Shown here one piece after another: positions 1 through 5,027 of a DNA stretch of 8,565 nucleotides. The notes under the pieces are model-generated. The model worked only from the letters and a program-made list of their open reading frames with translations, had not been told where the DNA came from and ran no database searches. Source of the DNA: Methylovirgula sp. (GTDB lineage Bacteria > Pseudomonadota > Alphaproteobacteria > Rhizobiales > Beijerinckiaceae); contig JASHSW010000139.1 of the NCBI GenBank assembly GCA_030038595.1, positions 1 through 8,565 on the forward strand, in the 5' to 3' direction. Position numbers and translations under genes: made by a program. How positions within the stretch are numbered: position 1 is the stretch's first letter; every line of letters begins with the position of its first letter.

Positions 1-140
1 GAAATATTCAAAATAGGACTGATCGACCAAAGGTAGCGAAGCTGCGGATGAAATGTTCTGCGAACCTTATGGACATGATCGGGGCGCGGCTTGCTTCCAG
101 TACTGAGAAGTTCGCCATCAAAAGTGAGCCGAAAGTCCAT
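1..140 (-). CDS. Partial hypothetical protein (C-terminus beyond the window)
   Basis: An open minus-strand frame runs off the left edge. From the ATG at 140 it reads MDFRLTFDGELLSTG, then a segment with HVHKVRRTFHPQLRYLW. From memory this resembles small uncharacterised alphaproteobacterial proteins that begin M(D/E)FRLTY.G and carry an H.H..R..FH.QL..LW motif; their function is unknown to me. I chose the start at 140 because that is where those relatives begin and because AAGG lies 8 bases upstream. The frame stays open further upstream, with possible ATG starts at 275 and 287 that would add 45 or 49 residues but lack a clear ribosome binding site. The DNA is more A+T-rich than the rest of the window, which suggests acquisition by transfer. 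At least 46 residues are visible; the end is not. Confidence 0.5.
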   Translation of the reverse strand, partial: MDFRLTFDGELLSTGSKPRPDHVHKVRRTFHPQLRYLWSISPILNI

Positions 141-449
141 TACCGCTGCCTTAGGATTAAAGTCAGGGTCACTAGCCAATAGTTCGATTTCACCGAACCG
201 GATGCGATCTTCATCCGGACTGGCGGTGCTGTATCCAATCCTACCACTATTGCTTGGGTTTGCTAAGTGAAACATCGCCCGGACCATAGCAGAACATAAA
301 GAGAACACAAGAGGGAATTAGGCTGCGCGCTTGTCGCAGGGCCGCGTTGCGGGAGCGAGGTTCGCCGCCTCCTAATCGGGGCGAGCAGGCTTGGCGGCTT
401 GCCGAGCGGGGTCTCTTGGGGCCAAGTGTCGAGTTTGCCGTGAGGTTGG
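141..449. other. Region between the left-edge gene and the membrane protein gene
   Basis: About 309 bases between two divergently oriented genes. Positions 141-287 are open in the minus-strand frame of the left-edge gene and may be its N-terminal extension. From about 300 onward the composition shifts to the high G+C typical of the rest of the window. I see no convincing promoter, RNA gene or terminator. GAGG at 442-445 serves as the ribosome binding site of the next gene. Confidence 0.4.
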
Positions 450-1679
450 ATGATGTTCGCCGCCCGCCCTGCGCTTGAGGATCCGGCCGCGGAAGCGGCA
501 CAGCTTCTCTGCCGGTTGGCGCTCGTCATTCTGATGATCTTCACGCCGGCGGCCGAACTTTTCTCGCAAGGCGCGCTATACGTTTTGTTGCCGGTGGGCG
601 CGACGATTCTCCTCATCGCCGGGTGGCTGTCGAGCGGCCACCGCGACCGGCATCTCGTTGCCGCGCTGCTGAGCCCGATCGGCATAGCGGCGCTGTTTCT
701 CGCCTTTTGGGCGGGGCTGTCGCTCATCTGGATGCCGTTTCCCGACGAAGCGGCGGCACGATTTTGCCGGGCGCTGGGCACCGGCGCGGTGGTATTGCTG
801 GCCTGCGCGTTCCTGCCGGAGCGCACCAACGCCTCCGACCTCTATCTGCTGCCGGTTGGCGTTGCCGCCACTGCGATCGCGACCGCTTTCTTGGTGCTGT
901 TCGGGCCGCAATCCTTCGCAACGGGCGCGCATCCCGACTCTATCCTTGCGCAGCGTTGTCTGATTACCGTCTCTCTCCTGCTTTGGCCGGCGCTCGGCGC
1001 GCTCGCCCTGCGGGAACGCTGGCTACTGGCCGCCTGCCTGGCGGTCGTCGTCAGCCTGGCGGCATTCGCCGATTTCCTGCAGATCGCGCTGGCCGCGATC
1101 GCGCTTGGCGCCGTCGTCTATGTGGTTGCGGTCACCGACGCGGTTCGAATCTCGCAGGTCCTGGCTTTCGTTTTCGCCGCGCTTGTGCTGCTGGCGCCGA
1201 TCTTCGCGGTTTGCGCGCTGCTGATTGCCGATCTGGCGCAGTTGCCGCACACCGGGCCGGTCCTCGCATTCGCCGATGTGGTTACGGCGCAATGGCCGCG
1301 GCTCTTGACGGGCCATGGTTTCGGCATGGCGGGGCAGGCGATCGAATTCGGGATTCTGCCCGCCGATGCCCCGCGCAGCATCCTCTTCACCATCTGGTAC
1401 GAATTGGGATTTCTTGGCGCCGTGGCGTTTGCCGCGCTCGGCGTGCGCGTGTTTCTCGCCGCCGGCCGCAGTCCGGCCCACTTCGCGCCGCCTTTGCTGG
1501 CCGGGCTTGTCGCCGGCCTCGTCATCGCTTTGTGGGGCGCCGAGACGACGCAGCTCTGGTGGATGACGCTCAACGGGCTCGACGCGATCGCCTTCGTTCT
1601 TCTCTACAAGACGCCGCGCGGCAAGCGGCCGGCGGCACCGGCATTCGAGGCGGAGACAGATCAGGAGTTCCAAAGCTGA
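450..1679 (+). CDS. O-antigen ligase/polymerase-like polytopic membrane protein
   Basis: A protein of 409 residues made almost entirely of hydrophobic segments (roughly ten to twelve membrane spans, the first near residues 17-38), so it sits in the inner membrane. The segment GHGFG (residues 288-292), followed by a loop and WYELGFLG (316-323), resembles the Wzy_C region of O-antigen ligases and polymerases (WaaL/Wzy/RfaL superfamily), which transfer or polymerise undecaprenyl-linked glycans on the periplasmic side. The usual PHN-type residues before the ELG motif are replaced here by PRS, so ligase activity is uncertain. Two adjacent ATG codons (450, 453) follow GAGG at 442-445; the second has the better spacing. 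The tail (from about residue 388) is polar and cytoplasmic-looking. No polysaccharide genes lie nearby; the next gene is convergent, 34 bases away. Family-level call only. Confidence 0.65.
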   Translation: MMFAARPALEDPAAEAAQLLCRLALVILMIFTPAAELFSQGALYVLLPVGATILLIAGWLSSGHRDRHLVAALLSPIGIAALFLAFWAGLSLIWMPFPDEAAARFCRALGTGAVVLLACAFLPERTNASDLYLLPVGVAATAIATAFLVLFGPQSFATGAHPDSILAQRCLITVSLLLWPALGALALRERWLLAACLAVVVSLAAFADFLQIALAAIALGAVVYVVAVTDAVRISQVLAFVFAALVLLAPIFAVCALLIADLAQLPHTGPVLAFADVVTAQWPRLLTGHGFGMAGQAIEFGILPADAPRSILFTIWYELGFLGAVAFAALGVRVFLAAGRSPAHFAPPLLAGLVAGLVIALWGAETTQLWWMTLNGLDAIAFVLLYKTPRGKRPAAPAFEAETDQEFQS

Positions 1680-1713
1680 GATCGGAATAGGGCGTTGGTC
1701 GCGACGAACCCGG

Positions 1714-2097
1714 CTAGACTGGCACGCCTTCGCCGTTGACCACCGGGGCCAGCGCCGCGGATTCGGCGTCCGTGAAGAGACGGCTGCGCGTCAGGAAACG
1801 GACGTTTTCCGGCGCCTCCAGCGAGAAGCCCGAGCCACGGCCGGGCACGACGTCGATCGTCAGATGCGTATGCTTCCAATATTCGTATTGCGCGGCGCTC
1901 ATATAGAAGGGCGTGCCGCCGATCTCCCCGAGCTTCACGTCGCTCGGTCCGATGCGGAATTCGCCGCGCGGATAACACATTGGCGAAGACCCGTCGCAGC
2001 AACCGCCCGACTGATGGAACATCAGCGGCCCGTGCGCGGTCTCGAGTTTCGCGATGAGATCGAGGGCTTTTTCGGTTGCATCGACGCGAGCGACCAT
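1714..2097 (-). CDS. DUF779 family protein, aldehyde dehydrogenase partner
   Basis: A 127-residue protein of the DUF779 family. Visible hallmarks are HQSGGCCDGSSPMCY (residues 28-42, with Cys33, Cys34, Cys41 and His28), GGTPFYM (60-66), YWKHTHLTIDV (73-83, with His76 and His78) and a C-terminal FLTRSRLF. The clustered Cys and His residues suggest metal binding or redox chemistry, but that is inference; the family has no function that I know to be established. DUF779 genes are typically found beside ExaC/AldB-type aldehyde dehydrogenases, as here, where it lies downstream on the same strand. I chose the ATG at 2097: the frame stays open 48 codons upstream, but that stretch is palindromic repeat sequence and reads as a chance extension. 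No strong ribosome binding site precedes 2097, so the start is not certain. Confidence 0.85.
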   Translation of the reverse strand: MVARVDATEKALDLIAKLETAHGPLMFHQSGGCCDGSSPMCYPRGEFRIGPSDVKLGEIGGTPFYMSAAQYEYWKHTHLTIDVVPGRGSGFSLEAPENVRFLTRSRLFTDAESAALAPVVNGEGVPV

Positions 2098-2128
2098 GGT
2101 TGGCACCAGACTCGTGACGGTCTCAAAA

Positions 2129-2182
2129 GCCCTTGTGCTTCGAGACAGCGGCGGCTTTCCCCGCTTCTTCAACATGAGGGCC
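2129..2182. repeat. Imperfect palindrome, rhizobial intergenic repeat type
   Basis: The left arm GCCCTTGTGCTTCGAGA (2129-2145) is an imperfect inverted repeat of TCTTCAACATGAGGGC (ending about 2181), with a smaller inner stem of the GCGG/CCGC kind. The pattern CCTCATg.TGA...TCTCGAAGCA..AGGGC resembles a palindromic repeat dispersed between genes in Rhizobiales genomes. That recognition is from memory; copy number cannot be seen here. Confidence 0.5.
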
Positions 2183-2209
2183 TTGTTTTGCGGGCTGACA
2201 CCCTGACCC

Positions 2210-2245
2210 CGAGTTGCTTGCATCCGAGAAGATGCAAGCAACTCG
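2210..2245. repeat. Perfect 15-bp inverted repeat (hairpin)
   Basis: CGAGTTGCTTGCATC at 2210-2224 and its exact reverse complement GATGCAAGCAACTCG at 2231-2245 flank a 6-base loop (CGAGAA). Beyond a small internal bulge, ACACCCT and AGGGTGT can pair as well, extending the structure to about 2198-2259. No run of T follows on either strand, so it is not a standard intrinsic terminator. It lies 30 bases past the dehydrogenase stop codon (2275) in the direction of transcription, where it could protect or end the transcript. Confidence 0.8.
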
Positions 2246-2274
2246 AAGGACGAGGGTGTGCTCGCCCCAATCCT

Positions 2275-3795
2275 TCAGAAGAATCCCAGCGCTTTGGGGC
2301 TGTAGCTCACCAGTAGATTCTTCGTCTGCTGATAATGATCGAGCATCATCTTATGGGTTTCGCGCCCGATGCCCGATTGCTTATAGCCGCCGAACGCCGC
2401 GTGTGATGGATAGAGGTGATAGCAGTTCGTCCACACGCGTCCGGCCTGGATGCCGCGGCCCATGCGATAGGCGCGGTTGATGTCGCGCGTCCAGAGCCCG
2501 GCGCCGAGGCCGTAAAGCGTGTCGTTGGCGATCTTGAGCGCCTCTTCTTCGGTGTCGAACGCGGTCACGGAGACGACCGGCCCGAAAATCTCCTCTTGGA
2601 ACACGCGCATCTTGTTGTTGCCTTCGAGGATCGTCGGCTTGATGTAATAGCCTTCCGCCAGTTCGCCTTCGAGCTTGTTGCGCTCGCCGCCGATAAGCAC
2701 CTTGGCGCCTTCTTTCTTGCCGATGTCGATGTAGGAGAGGATTTTCTCCATCTGATCGTTCGAGGCCTGCGCGCCGATCATCGTTTCGGGATCGAGCGGA
2801 TGGCCCTGCTTGATCTTTTTCACGCGGGCGGTCGCCTTCTCCATGAACCGGTCGTAGATCGATTTCTGGACCAAGGCGCGGCTCGGGCACGTACAGACCT
2901 CGCCTTGGTTGAGCGCGAACATTGCGAAACCTTCGAGCGCTTTGTCGAAGAAGTCGTCGTTTTCGGCCATCACGTCGGCGAAGAAGATGTTCGGCGACTT
3001 GCCGCCGAGTTCGAGCGTCACAGGAATGATGTTCTCCGACGCATATTGCATGATGAGCCGGCCGGTGGTGGTCTCGCCGGTGAAGGCGACCTTGGCGACG
3101 CGTTTGTTCTGCGCCAACGGTTTGCCCGCCTCGACGCCGAATCCATTGACGATGTTGAGCACGCCGGGCGGCAAAATGTCCGAGATCATGTCGGCAAACA
3201 CCATGATGCTCATCGGCGTCTGCTCGGCGGGCTTTAGGACAACGCAATTGCCGGCGGCAAGCGCCGGGGCGAGTTTCCAGGCCGCCATCAGGATCGGGAA
3301 ATTCCACGGAATGATCTGCCCGACGACGCCGAGCGGCTCATGGAAATGATAGGCGACGGTGTCGTCGTCGATCTGCGACAACGAACCTTCCTGAGCCAGA
3401 ATACAGCCGGCGAAATAGCGGAAATGATCGATGACGAGCGGAATGTCGGCCGCCGTGGTCTCACGGATCGGCTTGCCGTTATCGACCGTCTCGGCGAGCG
3501 CCAGCAAGCTTAGTTTGCTTTCCACCCGATCGGCGATCTTGTTCAGCAGTTTGGCGCGCGTCGCGGCCGGGGTCTTGCCCCAGGCCTCGCGCGCCTTATG
3601 CGCCGCGTCGAGCGCCCGTTCGACATCCTCGGCCGTCGAACGGGCGACCTGGCACACGGGCTTGCCGGTGATCGGACTGACGTTGTCGAAATACTGGCCT
3701 TTGACGGGGGCGACCCACTTCCCGCCGATGAAATTGTCGTAGCGCTCGCGCAGCGCCACCTGTTGTTTCAATTCCGCAAGGCTTTTGGCAAGCAT
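2275..3795 (-). CDS. NAD-dependent aldehyde dehydrogenase, ExaC/AldB type
   Basis: A complete 506-residue class-3-fold aldehyde dehydrogenase that oxidises an aldehyde, probably acetaldehyde, to the acid with NAD(P)+ in the cytoplasm. Key residues are all present: Asn165 in [14 protein letters not shown] (238-246) of the cofactor site, the general base Glu262 in LELGGKSPN, the nucleophile Cys301 in [13 protein letters not shown], and Glu401 in EEIFGPV. The VCTCPSRA signature, the length and the DUF779 partner match the AldB/ExaC/AcoD subgroup rather than betaine or succinate-semialdehyde enzymes; the true substrate is not provable from sequence. The start at 3795 follows an excellent ribosome binding site (AGGGAGG, 3801-3807). 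The gene is followed by two palindromes and then the DUF779 gene, 177 bases on, probably as one operon. I saw no -24/-12 promoter for sigma-54, although this subgroup is sometimes controlled that way. Confidence 0.93.
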   Translation of the reverse strand: MLAKSLAELKQQVALRERYDNFIGGKWVAPVKGQYFDNVSPITGKPVCQVARSTAEDVERALDAAHKAREAWGKTPAATRAKLLNKIADRVESKLSLLALAETVDNGKPIRETTAADIPLVIDHFRYFAGCILAQEGSLSQIDDDTVAYHFHEPLGVVGQIIPWNFPILMAAWKLAPALAAGNCVVLKPAEQTPMSIMVFADMISDILPPGVLNIVNGFGVEAGKPLAQNKRVAKVAFTGETTTGRLIMQYASENIIPVTLELGGKSPNIFFADVMAENDDFFDKALEGFAMFALNQGEVCTCPSRALVQKSIYDRFMEKATARVKKIKQGHPLDPETMIGAQASNDQMEKILSYIDIGKKEGAKVLIGGERNKLEGELAEGYYIKPTILEGNNKMRVFQEEIFGPVVSVTAFDTEEEALKIANDTLYGLGAGLWTRDINRAYRMGRGIQAGRVWTNCYHLYPSHAAFGGYKQSGIGRETHKMMLDHYQQTKNLLVSYSPKALGFF

Positions 3796-4102
3796 GATGT
3801 CCTCCCTGAAACAAGCTTTCTTAAGGGCGGATTATGGGGGCAGAGTTGATCCAGAGCAAACATTCTCTCGCATCACGCGGCGGATCTCCGAGCGCCCAAG
3901 CCCATGTTCGTCGAGCTTCTGCTTTGCACCGGCGCACGCCGGAGAAAAGCAACGCAGGCTTCTTTATATTCGTTTTAAACTGCGAACACTTGCTGTTGGC
4001 TTATTTGGAACCCATATAATCTTTGCCGATTCACTTGCTCTATTTCGGCTTGCCGATTAGAACCGTCGCGTCCATTCGAGCCGCAGCAATTCGATACCCG
4101 AA
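3796..4102. other. Divergent regulatory region between the dehydrogenase and bfd genes
   Basis: About 307 bases holding control signals for both directions: the dehydrogenase ribosome binding site (3801-3807), a candidate promoter for bfd near 4015, and a 9-base direct repeat TTGCCGATT at 4023-4031 and 4050-4058 in the bfd leader. A minus-strand stretch (3832-3963) reads without stops for 43 codons with gene-like codons. A hairpin at 3921-3950 pairs GCTTT with AAAGC around CCGGCG-CA-CGCCGG. I found no clear Fur, Irr or RirA box. Confidence 0.45.
4015..4020 (+). promoter_or_regulatory. Candidate -10 element for bfd
   Basis: A perfect TATAAT lies 82 bases upstream of the bfd start. The -35 region is weak: TTGCTG at 3990-3995 is 19 bases away and matches the consensus only partly. 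It would give a leader of roughly 75 bases containing the TTGCCGATT direct repeat. The surrounding A+T-rich stretch (3960-4025) stands out in this G+C-rich window. Confidence 0.35.
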
Positions 4103-4408
4103 ATGATCGTCTGTTCCTGCAACAAGATCTCCGACGCCAAGATCCGCGATTCTCTGCAAAGCGAAACGTCGCCGCGTACGCCGGGCGCGGTTTACCGCTG
4201 CCTTGGCTGCAGCCCCAATTGCGGGCGCTGCTATGCCGCCGTCCAATCGATCATCAAAGAGGCGCTCGGGCAGGCCGACGAGCTGACGCATCGGCATTCG
4301 GTCGCGATCGACCGTTTCAAGGAAGAATGGGCGCAGATCGAGCATGGCGAAGGCAGGTGTCCGGCAGCGTGCGAGGGTTGCGCCGCGGCCCGCGCCGACA
4401 ATCGATAA
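4103..4408 (+). CDS. bfd: Bacterioferritin-associated ferredoxin (Bfd-like, [2Fe-2S])
   Basis: A 101-residue protein beginning MIVCSCN, the Bfd signature. Bfd proteins carry a [2Fe-2S] cluster on a C-x-C...C-x2-C pattern; here the likely ligands are Cys4, Cys6, Cys40 and Cys43 (NCGRC). Bfd docks on bacterioferritin and passes electrons to its haem so that stored ferric iron is reduced and released. Cys33 and Cys36 (CLGC) are extra, as is usual in alphaproteobacterial versions. The protein is longer than E. coli Bfd (64 residues); the extra tail ends with three more cysteines (Cys86, Cys90, Cys93). The bfr gene follows 139 bases downstream on the same strand, supporting the call and a joint operon. 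The ribosome binding site is poor, but the MIVCSC start is the family start. Confidence 0.9.
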   Translation: MIVCSCNKISDAKIRDSLQSETSPRTPGAVYRCLGCSPNCGRCYAAVQSIIKEALGQADELTHRHSVAIDRFKEEWAQIEHGEGRCPAACEGCAAARADNR

Positions 4409-4497
4409 TTTCCGAAGCTTCCGGCGGACGTCCGGCCAAGGCGGCGAGGCGCTTCGTGTTGCGCAATCGTCGGGAGGCCCCTAGTCTGCCGCGCCAA

Positions 4498-4530
4498 CGG
4501 GCGCGCTTTGCCTGGGGGTGGGCGCGCCCG
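4498..4530. repeat. G+C-rich hairpin just upstream of bfr
   Basis: CGGGCGCGC (4498-4506) and its exact complement GCGCGCCCG (4522-4530) can form a 9-bp stem with a 15-base loop, ending seven bases before the bfr ribosome binding site. It could act on bfd-bfr message stability or translation. It has no T run, so it is not a classic terminator. Confidence 0.5.
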
Positions 4531-4547
4531 GATAACGGAGCGATTTC

Positions 4548-5027
4548 ATGCGGGGCGACGAGCGGGTCATCGAATATCTCAACCGCGGCTTGCGGAGCGA
4601 ATTGACGGCCATCAACCAATATTGGCTGCACTACCGCGTCTTCGACAATTGGGGCTTCAAGAAACTTGCCGAGAAATGGCGGGCCGAATCGATCGAGGAA
4701 ATGCGTCACGCCGATCGTTTCGTCGATCGGATCCTTTTCCTCGAGGGTTTGCCCAACATGCAGGTCCTCGATCCTCTGCGGATCGGACAGACGGTCGAGG
4801 AAATCCTGGCCGCGGATCTCGCCGCCGAGAACGACGCGCGCCGGCTTTATACGGAAGCCGCCGAATATTGCCATTCGATCCGCGACTATGTCTCCAGGGA
4901 ACTCTTCGACGACCTTCTGAAGGATGAGGAAGGGCACATCAATTTTCTCGAGGAGCAGCAAGAACTCGTCCGTCAGGTGGGCGTCAGCCTCTATTCCCAG
5001 AAGCACATTGGCGGACTGAAGGTCTAA
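4548..5027 (+). CDS. bfr: Bacterioferritin
   Basis: A 159-residue bacterioferritin, the usual length for the family. It forms a 24-subunit cytoplasmic shell that oxidises Fe(II) and stores ferric mineral. All di-iron ferroxidase ligands are in place: Glu18, Glu51, His54, Glu94, Glu127 and His130. Met52, the axial haem ligand shared between two subunits, is also present, so this is the haem-binding type rather than a plain ferritin. The opening segment (G-D...VI.YLN..L..ELTAINQYWLH) is typical. The ATG at 4548 follows GGAG (4537-4540) at good spacing. It lies downstream of bfd, its electron donor. Its stop codon overlaps the stop of hpnN on the other strand. Expression is expected to follow iron supply, but no Irr or RirA box was recognised. 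Confidence 0.96.
   Translation: MRGDERVIEYLNRGLRSELTAINQYWLHYRVFDNWGFKKLAEKWRAESIEEMRHADRFVDRILFLEGLPNMQVLDPLRIGQTVEEILAADLAAENDARRLYTEAAEYCHSIRDYVSRELFDDLLKDEEGHINFLEEQQELVRQVGVSLYSQKHIGGLKV

Noticed and set aside
623..1690. A 355-codon plus-strand frame inside the membrane protein gene
   Set aside because: Its translation is Arg/Ala/Gly-rich with no motif, while the other frame gives a coherent membrane protein.
1680..1713. A terminator between the convergent genes
   Set aside because: The 34-base gap has no stem-loop with a T run.
2098..2241. N-terminal extension of the DUF779 protein to 175 residues
   Set aside because: The extension is translated palindromic repeat sequence, and the family normally starts close to the ATG at 2097.
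2381..3307. Long open frames on both strands within the dehydrogenase gene
   Set aside because: They overlap a complete, motif-verified dehydrogenase and show low-complexity Arg-rich translations.
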